From assembly GCA_022763185.1 (NCBI GenBank), contig JALEGL010000012.1, positions 62,001 through 126,000 of the forward strand: a stretch of 64,000 nucleotides of DNA, in the 5' to 3' direction. The translations under genes were made by a program, and so were the position numbers. Origin of the DNA: a bacterium (lineage in GTDB: Bacteria; Bdellovibrionota_G; JALEGL01). This document shows positions 49,604 to 58,800 of the stretch, in pieces. The notes beneath the pieces are model-generated. The model was given only the letters and a program-made list of their open reading frames with translations. It did not search any database and was not told the origin of the DNA. Each line of letters begins with the position of its first letter. Position 1 is the stretch's first letter.

Positions 49604-51196
49604 TCAGACACGGACCATAATTGAGTTAGATAGGTCACCACCAGCAGCAACAATATCAACCCCAAGTAAATCTGCCAATGAATTACGTAGCTGCGCAACA
49701 GTATTCCCTGAGCTCATAAAGTTTTGTGAAACCGGATCAAAACCGAGGTAGTTAAAGTTATTATCCATACTGGCCAAAGATCCATTTTTAAAAGCCGTAG
49801 GAGAAGCAACCACAATCATTTCTATACCTTTTTGATCAACATTGGCTGCGGTTCCGCCACCAAAGCTGTCTCCGGTATTGGCATTGGGGTCATCCGCTAA
49901 ATCCGGACCTCTATTGCAATCATTGGTAATGGTGATCAGCATTCTATCTAGGACTGAATTACCTGGAATGTCGGGGTCATCAATTGATTGAGCATAGGAT
50001 AGGGTATCAAAAATAACTTGTGACATATAATCTGCAAACTGCTGAAAAAAACGACCATTGGCAACACCGCCGGCTCTAACCGCCGTTCCACGTGTGGTTT
50101 GGCCAAAGGCAACATTGCCTTGCGTACTGTCAACAAAAATATGGGGATCAAAGTTATCAATCTCAACATTGAGTCCCATAGAAGCTTTGTTGGCAGCCAT
50201 ATTGGCAGCTAAACGACCGGCAACAAAAGGATCAATATTTCTTTGCTCAAGACTGATGGTTCCAAAACTGGGTTTTGTAATGCCATTGCTGAGTGTTTGT
50301 GCAGCAGCAAGATTCTCTTCAAGAAGAGCACGTTTGTTAAGCCTTAGTAGGGTTTCAATATTGCTCATAATGTCATTGAAGCTGCTGTGATGCTTGTCTT
50401 CAATAAGTTTGAGCACTGAGTTTTTAAACCCTAAATTGATTGCACTCAAAGCATTGACAAAAGGTTCATTTAAAACGGTTCCGGCATTGGTGGCAATATT
50501 AAGTTGCTCAAACTGCCTTAATAAAAGCTCAAGTGTCCTTACTTTTGATGTAAAACCAGAAGAATAAGGGCCAGCACCGTTAAGTTCCCAAACATCAGAA
50601 AAATCAAAAATACTGTTGATATCGGCAATGATATCATTGCGTTGATTGATAAAAGCTACTGGAAAAGTTGCTGAGGTATTGCTTTGACCGGTTTGCATAA
50701 TAGAAATAGTCGAGCCAGAAAATGCATGACTGGTGTTTCTATCTCCAACCATATAGGACATATAGTCAGAAAATGAATTGGCAACGCTGTTCATTTCCGG
50801 CGAGAAGACACCCGGGGCATTAATCAAACTGCCTGGGCTTACAATAGCGTTGTTTGCGGCAAAGTGTGTATCTCGGTTAAGGTCATTGCTGCCATAGGTA
50901 GAAGCATCAGAATTAAAGGTCATCAAAGCATCGAGCTTGCCGGCGATGGTTACGGATATATTGTACCAAAACATGACAGGTGTAGATGCCCCTGTTTGTG
51001 CAAAAGCTAGAGAGCTCCCAAAAAGTTTTTTAGAAAAGTCTTCCATGACTTCATAGCGGACTAAGCCTGGTAAACCTAGCGTTCCCAGAAACATGCCAAC
51101 AGATTGAATAAACTTTCTTCTGCTGATGTCGTTCATTTTTTTAGGATCGTTATGATTCATCCAATGTTTTATATTTTTTTTATTCTGTTTATTCAC
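49604..51196 (-). CDS. Tat-exported protein, DUF1501/DUF1552-like
   Basis: A 530-residue protein with a twin-arginine signal (ISRRKFIQSVGMFLGTLGLP) and a large secreted domain of alternating polar segments: GDRNTSHAFSGS, MQTGQSNTSATFPVAFINQR, DRMLITITNDCNRGPDLADD and GDSFGGGTAANVDQKGIEMI. This pattern resembles the Tat-dependent DUF1501/DUF1552 proteins found beside haem-motif lipoproteins in Planctomycetes and Myxococcota, but the assignment is tentative. It follows two lipoprotein genes with a gap of 6 bp, so they likely act as an exported complex. Activity unknown. Confidence 0.7.
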   Translation of the reverse strand: MNKQNKKNIKHWMNHNDPKKMNDISRRKFIQSVGMFLGTLGLPGLVRYEVMEDFSKKLFGSSLAFAQTGASTPVMFWYNISVTIAGKLDALMTFNSDASTYGSNDLNRDTHFAANNAIVSPGSLINAPGVFSPEMNSVANSFSDYMSYMVGDRNTSHAFSGSTISIMQTGQSNTSATFPVAFINQRNDIIADINSIFDFSDVWELNGAGPYSSGFTSKVRTLELLLRQFEQLNIATNAGTVLNEPFVNALSAINLGFKNSVLKLIEDKHHSSFNDIMSNIETLLRLNKRALLEENLAAAQTLSNGITKPSFGTISLEQRNIDPFVAGRLAANMAANKASMGLNVEIDNFDPHIFVDSTQGNVAFGQTTRGTAVRAGGVANGRFFQQFADYMSQVIFDTLSYAQSIDDPDIPGNSVLDRMLITITNDCNRGPDLADDPNANTGDSFGGGTAANVDQKGIEMIVVASPTAFKNGSLASMDNNFNYLGFDPVSQNFMSSGNTVAQLRNSLADLLGVDIVAAGGDLSNSIMVRV

Positions 51197-51202
51197 TGTG
51201 TT

Positions 51203-51748
51203 TCACCTCTTCACCCAAACTGTTGCTTGTAAAGCAAGCGTTAAACAAGCCATTTCTCTTCTTTGAACCGAGTTTAAAAGCCCTGGATCTGCAAGCATAC
51301 TTGTGACACTGTCAAGTTGCTCTTGATTCATATCCAAGCCAGTTAAGGCTTGCCAAAATGCATTGGGTTGGCTTGGGTTAGATAATCCAATGGCAAGTAG
51401 GTCTGCTTCAGTGCAGGCTTCATCAAATACGGTTAGCAATGAACGAAATATACCTGAAGAAAACTGTGATGAACTTCTAAATTCAGACTCAAGGCCTTCT
51501 AAAAGACTTACCGTGTTTGAAGCGTCACTGAGATTAAATACACGTTTTATTTTAGCTTTTAGAGCATCATAAGAAATGATTTCTAGGTTGGTTTGGTCTG
51601 CCTCAAATGTTTGTGATGGTGGTAAAGAAGGGTCGTCCGCGGACACTTTTTTTAGGGTGGGCTGCTGGAGACACGCTGTTAACATAAGTATGCAAACAAA
51701 TAAGGCCTGTATGGAAAATGAAAAAAATATATTGTTTTGATTGCTCAT
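51203..51748 (-). CDS. lipoprotein of unknown function
   Basis: A 181-residue lipoprotein. The ATG at 51748 overlaps the upstream gene's stop (ATGA) and has GGAG seven bases away; the signal ends LFVCILMLTAC. The mature part is helical and Ser/Leu-rich (SLLEGLESEFRSSSQFSSGI, LDEACT... replaced by FDEACTEADLLAIGLSNPSQ), ending CLTLALQATVWVKR. No CxxCH motif. It sits between the haem-motif lipoprotein and the Tat protein, and probably belongs to their complex. Confidence 0.65.
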   Translation of the reverse strand: MSNQNNIFFSFSIQALFVCILMLTACLQQPTLKKVSADDPSLPPSQTFEADQTNLEIISYDALKAKIKRVFNLSDASNTVSLLEGLESEFRSSSQFSSGIFRSLLTVFDEACTEADLLAIGLSNPSQPNAFWQALTGLDMNQEQLDSVTSMLADPGLLNSVQRREMACLTLALQATVWVKR

Positions 51749-53013
51749 GGTTGGTCTCCAATAAAAGGTTCTATTGCTGGACCTATAAAACACCAGTCAA
51801 ATTTTAAACAGTCGTTCAATGTATCTGTGATGGAACGATTATTTTCAACGTAAAGATCAGTGAATCGATCAAGGTACAATAGCTCAGAAGAAGTGTTGGC
51901 AAAATTATACTCCTCTACAAATCCTGACCCGGCCGTTTCTTTATTAATGGATAGAGCTAAAGCAGCAACACGTCTACTCCAACAAGAGTCTACGGTATCT
52001 CTGGCTTGGCTTAACATTTCATTGACAAAACTATGCAGCGTTAAGACGGGGGGGCGACCTAAAAAAATATTATAGTATTGATTTCTTTGGTTTAAGGGAA
52101 CCGTTTGGCCATTAACCAGGACAGGTTCAGTTTCAGAAAGCTTGCCCCAAGTATTCTCTGGATCCAGGTTGGGTTGGTAGCCATCAGCATTGTATTGACT
52201 AACCGCGCCTTGAAGCATTTCTAGATAAACATGGCAGCCTTGGCATGTTGGTTGGGCATGAAAGGCTTGGTCAAGACGTTCTAAGGTCCAGTTATTAAAG
52301 TTCGGGATTTGATAGGGTGGTGGTTGACAGGTAAGATACTGCATATAAGAACGAATAGCAGGCAAGCTGGTTCCTGAGTTTTGTAAAAACTGAACAAACT
52401 TTGGATCAGATAATATGCCGGTTTGTTCACCGTCGGGTGTAACCGTAAGTGAAGAAGAATCATAATCTGATTGATTGTAAGCAACGAGGCTATCAACATT
52501 ATTTTGATCAACACTGCCTTGAATCAAAAACAGCTGATCTGTACTTAAATTGTTGTTCACCACATACATGGCAAGGTCAAGTCGCCGAGATTCAAAAAAA
52601 TCAGGTTCATTTTGTGCAACCAATAAAAGCTTTCTAAAGTACTCACGTATTTTTTGTTCGTAGCTAGGGTGAGTGAAAATTTGATCAACTAAGCTTTCAT
52701 ACAAGTCTCTGGCTGTTTCAGGGTTAGTTTGGTTGAGCAGTTGACTGCTATCAATATTTAAATCAATCGCGGCAAAGCCATCTGTCATTCTTGAACTCGC
52801 AGTTTCTAACGCTTGATACAACTGTTGTGGCGTCCATTCTACTTCCCGGTTTTCATACAGCGAGTCTCCATCAGGGTTGTCTGGGCTTTGATCGATAACC
52901 AGAGCTTCACGTTTACAGGCAAAAAAAAATGTCATCAAAAACATTAAAGAGAAAAAAAGTAGTCTATCTAAGGTATTGATATTAAAGTATTTTGATTTTT
53001 TTTTAGCTTTCAT
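51745..53013 (-). CDS. lipoprotein with a CxxCH haem-binding motif
   Basis: A 422-residue lipoprotein: signal RLLFFSLMFLMTFFFAC, then a helical N-terminal half (EVEWTPQQLYQALETASSRM, DLYESLVDQIFTHPSYEQKI) and a central QPTCQGCHVYLEMLQG segment with one CxxCH motif around residue 255, followed by FLGRPPVLTLHSFVNEMLSQ. This layout recalls the cytochrome-like DUF1588/DUF1592-type proteins that pair with Tat-exported DUF1501/1552 proteins; I claim resemblance only. It is the first of a tight three-gene set and 78 bp downstream of the second SH3-barrel gene. Confidence 0.7.
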   Translation of the reverse strand: MKAKKKSKYFNINTLDRLLFFSLMFLMTFFFACKREALVIDQSPDNPDGDSLYENREVEWTPQQLYQALETASSRMTDGFAAIDLNIDSSQLLNQTNPETARDLYESLVDQIFTHPSYEQKIREYFRKLLLVAQNEPDFFESRRLDLAMYVVNNNLSTDQLFLIQGSVDQNNVDSLVAYNQSDYDSSSLTVTPDGEQTGILSDPKFVQFLQNSGTSLPAIRSYMQYLTCQPPPYQIPNFNNWTLERLDQAFHAQPTCQGCHVYLEMLQGAVSQYNADGYQPNLDPENTWGKLSETEPVLVNGQTVPLNQRNQYYNIFLGRPPVLTLHSFVNEMLSQARDTVDSCWSRRVAALALSINKETAGSGFVEEYNFANTSSELLYLDRFTDLYVENNRSITDTLNDCLKFDWCFIGPAIEPFIGDQP

Positions 53014-53091
53014 TGCTACTTAATATTGTAAGAAAAACAAGGCAATAGAGCAAGGAATAAATATGTTTTATAAAGATGCTAAACAATTGTT

Positions 53092-54246
53092 TTAAAACCG
53101 TTTATTGTACATCAAGCCAATAAAATGAGTATCGGTTTTGCTGGTAATATTGGTAAAGCTTTGTTCAACTCTAGTTACCGTACCTGTAAAAGCACTTTCA
53201 ATTCTATGAAAACTATAGCGTAAAGATAAGCTACCAAAATTAGAATCATACATGACATCCAATTTGGGCATGTAACCCATAGACTGAGCATCAGCCTGGC
53301 CAGAAGTGCCTTCAGGATCTTCAGCATAATTTTGCATCAAGACGGCATTGATCGCCAAGTTTACTGTGATATCAGGTGTTGCTTTGTAAGCCAGAGTGGG
53401 GCCAACAACGATACCTGTTGCTGTGTAACTGTTGTAAAGGCCAATAGGATCGTTATTAATATCAACTATATCATCACCCATGAAACTGAAATAACGATAA
53501 CCAAGCATTAAACCAGCTGTGGTCTGTGGATTTATATCTTTTTCTATTTGTAAACCTGGAACAAGGTGAAAGGCCATATTGTTTTGAGTTCTTTTGCTAA
53601 AAACACTGCCCGTGCCATCTTGTAAGTTGGTTTTAGATGAGTAAAAAGCAAAGTTTCCATCAAGCAAAAGTTTTACTCGCATGTCACTATTGGCACTTTC
53701 CCAAGCGCTGTAAGCAAGGTTTACTTGAGCACTGGGCCCTAAAAAAGCATAGGCAAAAGCTTGTGTGTCTGAACTTACGTCGTAAGCATAGTAAGAACCA
53801 CCTAAACCGGCTTGCACCAACAACTTAGAGTCACTGGTGTTGGCTGAAGGACGTTTATAGTTTGAACGATTGGCCGTAGAAGAAGATGGCTTTTTTCTAG
53901 GAGGCGGTGAATACCTTGGAGGAGCTGGCCTGCGAGGTGGTGCAGAGTACCGTGGTTGTGAACTTCTTGGGCGTTGCTTGGAGAGACTACCTTTAGCAAC
54001 CCAACCACTTTTAACTTGTCCATTGGATGATTTGTATGAAATTAAATACCAGTTGCCTTGTGTTTTTCTGTAGGCAACTTTTGTCCCTTGTCGTAACGCT
54101 GCAATGTTACGTGCTTGACTATTGGCCGCACTTTTTACATAGACTTTAGCCTGCTTAATGTAGGCATATGTCGCTGCTTGAACAGGTAAAGATAAAATAA
54201 GAATAGATGAAAAGAAAAGAGTGAAAGCCGTAAGTTGTTTTTTCAT
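53092..54246 (-). CDS. SH3-like domain plus outer-membrane barrel protein, copy 2
   Basis: A 384-residue paralogue of the protein at 48469-49581. Signal MKKQLTAFTLFFSSILILSL, cleaved after VQA; SH3-like domain (ATYAYIKQAKVYVKSAANSQ, GTKVAYRKTQGNWYLISYKS, GWVAKGSLSK) to about residue 90; Pro/Arg/Ser-rich linker (APPRRPAPPRYSPPPRKKPS); and a barrel of about 240 residues ending FIGLMYNKRF. Its promoter is sigma-54-type. The two copies flank the Tat/haem-motif cluster, suggesting they serve it or the machine downstream. Confidence 0.75.
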   Translation of the reverse strand: MKKQLTAFTLFFSSILILSLPVQAATYAYIKQAKVYVKSAANSQARNIAALRQGTKVAYRKTQGNWYLISYKSSNGQVKSGWVAKGSLSKQRPRSSQPRYSAPPRRPAPPRYSPPPRKKPSSSTANRSNYKRPSANTSDSKLLVQAGLGGSYYAYDVSSDTQAFAYAFLGPSAQVNLAYSAWESANSDMRVKLLLDGNFAFYSSKTNLQDGTGSVFSKRTQNNMAFHLVPGLQIEKDINPQTTAGLMLGYRYFSFMGDDIVDINNDPIGLYNSYTATGIVVGPTLAYKATPDITVNLAINAVLMQNYAEDPEGTSGQADAQSMGYMPKLDVMYDSNFGSLSLRYSFHRIESAFTGTVTRVEQSFTNITSKTDTHFIGLMYNKRF

Positions 54247-54328
54247 AGTATCACTTAATTATAGCAAAGTTCTGCAGAGGCTAAAAACTTTAATTGATTT
54301 TGTAAAATTAACACTGTGCTTTAAATTA

Positions 54329-54344
54329 AGCAAAACAAATGCCA
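54329..54344 (-). promoter_or_regulatory. sigma-54-type -24/-12 promoter
   Basis: On the minus strand TGGCATTTGTTTTGCT reads from 54344 to 54329, a close consensus match with GG-N10-GC. Predicted start about 54318, leaving a 71-nt leader to the ATG at 54246. A loose relative of the activator palindrome (GTATATTTTTTGCGTAA) lies at 54405-54421. The following genes down to 42552 run on one strand with gaps of at most 78 bp, so readthrough could extend far. Confidence 0.75.
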
Positions 54345-54487
54345 AATAAATTAAAGCCTAAGTTATGATTTATACAATATTTAGGTGACTATAAATCCTA
54401 TACTGTATATTTTTTGCGTAAAAAATTGTTCCATTTTATGATTAAGCAGAAGTCACTAATCCTACAACAATTGTGAAAAAAAATATT

Positions 54488-55732
54488 ATGGCCAAGTTAA
54501 GCACACAACATCTATCAAAGTCTGAGGTTCGTCTTTTGTTTTTAATAGCTCAGGGCTTTGCAGATAAACAAAAAATTAAACAGACCGGTCAAGAACTTAA
54601 ACAAAGTCAGTTTAAAGCCATGATGGCAAAGTTGCATGTTTTGCAACTCGATGCCATCCCAATTGTTGCTCGAGCTCAATATATTCCTGCATTTTCTCGC
54701 ATAGGTCCATACCACAATCAATGGTTGGATGAGCTAGCCTATCAAAAAGATCAGTGGTTTGAATGTTGGGCGCATGAAGCTTCACTAGTACCGGTTGAAT
54801 ATGAACCACTATTTCGTTGGTCAAAAGAGCGCGTGAAAGAGGGCTATACTTGGAAGTCATTGTACCGTTTTGCAACACAAGAAGAAAAGTACATTAAAGA
54901 TGTATATGCGCAATTAAAAGAGAGAGGAAGACTAAGAGCCAAAGATATATTAGATCAGCAAAAATTACCTAAGAGTACATGGGGTCATTATTCTTATGCA
55001 GCTAAAGCTTTAGATTGGTTATTTCGTACGGGACGTGCAGGTATAAGGCGAGTTGGGAACTTTGAAAAAGAGTTTGATTGTTTAGACAATATTGTTCCAA
55101 ACAATATCTACCGGCAAAAAACACCGTCAGTTGAAAAAGCAATAAAGCAGTTGTTGCTTTTATCTGTACAAGCTTTAGCAGTAGGAACAGAGGACGAAAT
55201 TGTTGACTATTTTAGATTGCCACCCAAGCTTGCTAAGCCTTACTTAAAAGAATTGTGTGAAGATAAAAAATTGCAACAATGGCAGGTAGAGTCCTGGAAA
55301 AAACCAGCCTATGCTTTACCAAAGTTAAATAATAATATTGACAATTCTAGCGATCATATGACAGCTCTTCTGTCTCCTTTTGATCCAGTTGTTTGGCATA
55401 GATCAAGAACCGAAAGACTGTTTGATTTTTTCTATAGAATAGAAATTTATGTTCCAAAAGAAAAAAGAAAGTGGGGCTATTATGTGCTTCCATTTTTAAT
55501 GAACGGAGATTTAGTTGCTAGAGTTGATCTTAAGGCTGATAGAACAACACATACTTTATGGGTGCCTGGAGCATTTATGGAAAATGAGGTTAAGAAAACA
55601 GATGTTGCGCTTGCTTTAGCGATTGAATTGAAACAAATGTTGTTGTGGTTAAACCTAAATACAATTACGGTTGGTGATAAAGGTGAATTGGCCCAGCCTT
55701 TAAAGCGAGCCGTTAAAAATCTTAAGCTATAG
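54488..55732 (+). CDS. YcaQ/AlkX-like DNA glycosylase (HTH_42 family)
   Basis: A 414-residue winged-helix protein of the YcaQ/AlkZ family, DNA glycosylases acting on bulky alkyl lesions and interstrand crosslinks. The catalytic region reads KLHVLQLDAIPIVARAQYIP, giving a Q-phi-D motif at Gln53-Asp55, the form associated with the YcaQ (AlkX) branch, versus Q-phi-Q in AlkZ. Further family features are FSRIGPYHNQW, FRWSKERVKEGY and the C-terminal LLSPFDPVVWHRSRTERLFD then FFYRIEIYVP. I prefer the ATG at 54488; a GTG five codons earlier is possible. Stands alone, divergent from the SH3-barrel gene. Confidence 0.85.
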   Translation: MAKLSTQHLSKSEVRLLFLIAQGFADKQKIKQTGQELKQSQFKAMMAKLHVLQLDAIPIVARAQYIPAFSRIGPYHNQWLDELAYQKDQWFECWAHEASLVPVEYEPLFRWSKERVKEGYTWKSLYRFATQEEKYIKDVYAQLKERGRLRAKDILDQQKLPKSTWGHYSYAAKALDWLFRTGRAGIRRVGNFEKEFDCLDNIVPNNIYRQKTPSVEKAIKQLLLLSVQALAVGTEDEIVDYFRLPPKLAKPYLKELCEDKKLQQWQVESWKKPAYALPKLNNNIDNSSDHMTALLSPFDPVVWHRSRTERLFDFFYRIEIYVPKEKRKWGYYVLPFLMNGDLVARVDLKADRTTHTLWVPGAFMENEVKKTDVALALAIELKQMLLWLNLNTITVGDKGELAQPLKRAVKNLKL

Positions 55733-55897
55733 GTTGACTAACGTGACAAATTAATGGGGCTGATTTGTGTTAATTTGTTGGAAGAAAAAAGGTTTCTACG
55801 CGCTAAGGGCTTTGTTTGGCCATGGGAAACAACAAAAACTGGGTAAAACAATTCTTTTTTTAGTTATCATTTTGTAAACTTAGCGGCATATAAAAAG

Positions 55898-58800
55898 TTA
55901 AACTGAAAAATATTTTGCCTGTGGATGGTGGAAGACGATGGCACTTACGCTGGCTTCTGGATCCATCATGCAATCTTCAGTCAGCTCAATATTGATGCGT
56001 TCCGGTTTTAGCAGCTTGAATAATTTTTTTTGATCATCCAGGTCAGGGCAGGCCGGGTAACCAAAAGAGTAACGTTTACCTTGATACTTGGCTTGAAAAA
56101 GTTCTTTTAAGCTAAAGCTGTTTTTTTCGATCCCCCAATTTTGTCGAATGGTTTGATGAACATACTCAGCCAGGGCTTCAGCCATTTCTAAATTGAGGGC
56201 AAACAAGATATGAGATTTTAAATAGTCTCCACTTTCTTTCCAAGCGATGGCTTGCTCGCGTGCTTGATTGCCTAAACTGCAAATAAACAGTGCGCAGGTA
56301 TCATAAGGTTTTTCTGACTTTACATAATCTGAAAGGCAGAGACCATCGCCTTTACTTTGCCTCGGAAAGGTAAAGCGCTCAATACACTTTTGCTCCTCGT
56401 CATAAAACTCTATACTGTTTTTATTTTTTAAACATTGGAAGTCATGGATAATATACTGCGGTTTAAACAAACGCTGTTCTTTGGCATAGCTGTAGACTGA
56501 TTCAACACTTTCTTTTAGTTCTATGGATTTAGCTTTAAGTTCTACAGTGTTGTCCTTGGCTTTAAAGATAGAAAAGAGCTGATCTACTTGTGAGTTGGGT
56601 AAGCCTAAATGCCTTCCATACAACATTCTTGGATTGATGAAGTCTTTAATGCTATCCAAATCCTGTACGGTATGAACATCCTGTTTAAAATGTTGAGGAT
56701 CGGGGATATATCCTGCATCTGAAAGAGACGCAGCTACAACGGTGTTATCAGCAGTGCTCGTGTTTTGAGTTAAGGTGCTCTCTGAAGAAAGCGGTTTAGA
56801 TTTGTCTGGAAGCGTTTTTTCATTTAAGGCATCTTTGCATAAGGTCAAACCGGTCATAGCATCTTTAGCATAATACACATGGCCATCGTAATTGGGGGCT
56901 ATTTTTTCAGTAGTGAACTTGTTGGACAATGCAGCGCCGCCCACCAAGAGAGGGGTGTTGATGTTTTCGCGCTGAAGATCAGAGGCCGTGATGGCCATCT
57001 GTTGCGCTGATTTAACCAGCAAACCAGATAAACCAATTATGGAGGGTTTGTGTTTTTTGTAAGCATCAATCAATTCTTGTGAGGTCACCTTAATGCCTAA
57101 ATTGATGACCTTATATCCATTGTTGGATAAAATAATATCAACCAGGTTTTTACCGATATCATGAACATCTCCTTTAACCGTGGCCAACATGACGGTATCC
57201 TGACTGACAGCGTCTGTTTTATCCATAAACTGTTCAAGATGATCAACCGCTGTTTTCATGACTTCTGCGCTTTGCAAGACTTCTGCTACAATCAGTTCAT
57301 TGTTATTGAACAAACGTCCCACTTCGTTCATGCCAGTCATCAAAGGACCATTGATGATGTCCATGGCTTTTTGTTCTTTTAGTTTCAGATCAAGGCGTTC
57401 AATCAAGTGTTCTTTGCTGCCGTCAATAATAGCAAAAGCCAAGTGTTCATCTAAACTGCGCTTGGATTGATCTTGTCTTGTTGATGCCGTTTTCTTTTTT
57501 CTGTAAAAGTTTGCAAAAGCATCAATGAAATGTTGTTCGCCACTCCACAGCAAATCTTCGGCTAATTTTTTTTCTTTTTGATCAATACTGGCATAACGCT
57601 GTAACATCTGAGTGTTGACCAAAGCCAAATCCAAACCGGCTTTACTACAATGGTATAAAAATACTGCATTGAGGACTTCTCTTCCCGCAGCAGGTAAGCC
57701 AAAAGAAATATTAGATATACCTAAAGCTGTTTTTGTATTGGGGAAGCGTTGTTTCAATTCCGTCAGAGCTTGAACCGTGGCTTTAGCTGAGGCTAAATAA
57801 TTTTCATCTCCAGTGGCACAGGGAAATACCAAAGGGTCCCAATAAATATCGTAAGGGCTAATCTTAAAGTCTTGCGTCAAAATTTTATAAGATTTTTCAG
57901 CGATCTCAACTTTTCTTTCAAGACTGATTCCCATACCTTGCTTGGGATCGTCATCAATAGTCCCAACTATTAAGGCTGCACCATATTTTTTAGCCAAAGG
58001 AACAATGTTTTCAAAGCGTTCTAAACCATCTTCTAGGTTAATAGAGTTGATCACGGCTTTGCCCTGACATTGCTTTAAAGCATACTCAATAACTTGGGCA
58101 TCGGTTGAGTCAATCATCCAGGGCGCGCGCAGGGTTTTATTGACATAAACCAAAAAGTTTTTCATGTCGTTCAGCTCATCTCGATCAGGGTTGGCTAAGC
58201 AAATATCAATGATATCAGCGCCAGATTTAACTTGTTGTCTGGGAATTTCAGCAGCCTGCTCAAAGTTTTCTGACTCAATGAGTTTTTTAAACTTTCGACT
58301 GCCAATAATATTACTGCGTTCACCCACCAAAATGGGAAGCTTATCATCAGTGATATCTAAAAAATTGATGCCCGATAGGTGGTGTATTGACTTGGTAATG
58401 TTGTGTCTGGGATTGGGATTGTGTTGATCCAATAAAACTCTTAGAGCTTTAATGTGCTGGTAGTTGGTACCACAACAGCCACCCATGACATTGATCCAAG
58501 CGTTATCCATAAAAAATTTAATTTTTTCTGCCAATTGCTGGGGATCAAGTGTGTATTGGCCCTCTTCATTAGGCAAGCCTGCATTAGGGATACAGGCTAT
58601 AGGTGTTTGGGATAAGTCATGAAGCGCGCGCAAATGATCGGTCATGAAGTCGGGTCCAGTTGCACAGTTTAAACCAATATATAAAAGGGGGAGGTGAGCT
58701 ACACTCGACCAAAAAGCTTCAATACTTTGCCCGGCCAATGTTGTTCCCATGGTTTCTATGGTGGCGCTGATGGCAATAGGCCGTTTAAGACTTGGGTCTT

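Noticed and set aside
49582-49698. N-terminal extension of the SH3-barrel protein
   Set aside because: It overlaps the coding end of the Tat-exported protein in another frame and would put two hydrophobic segments before the signal peptide.
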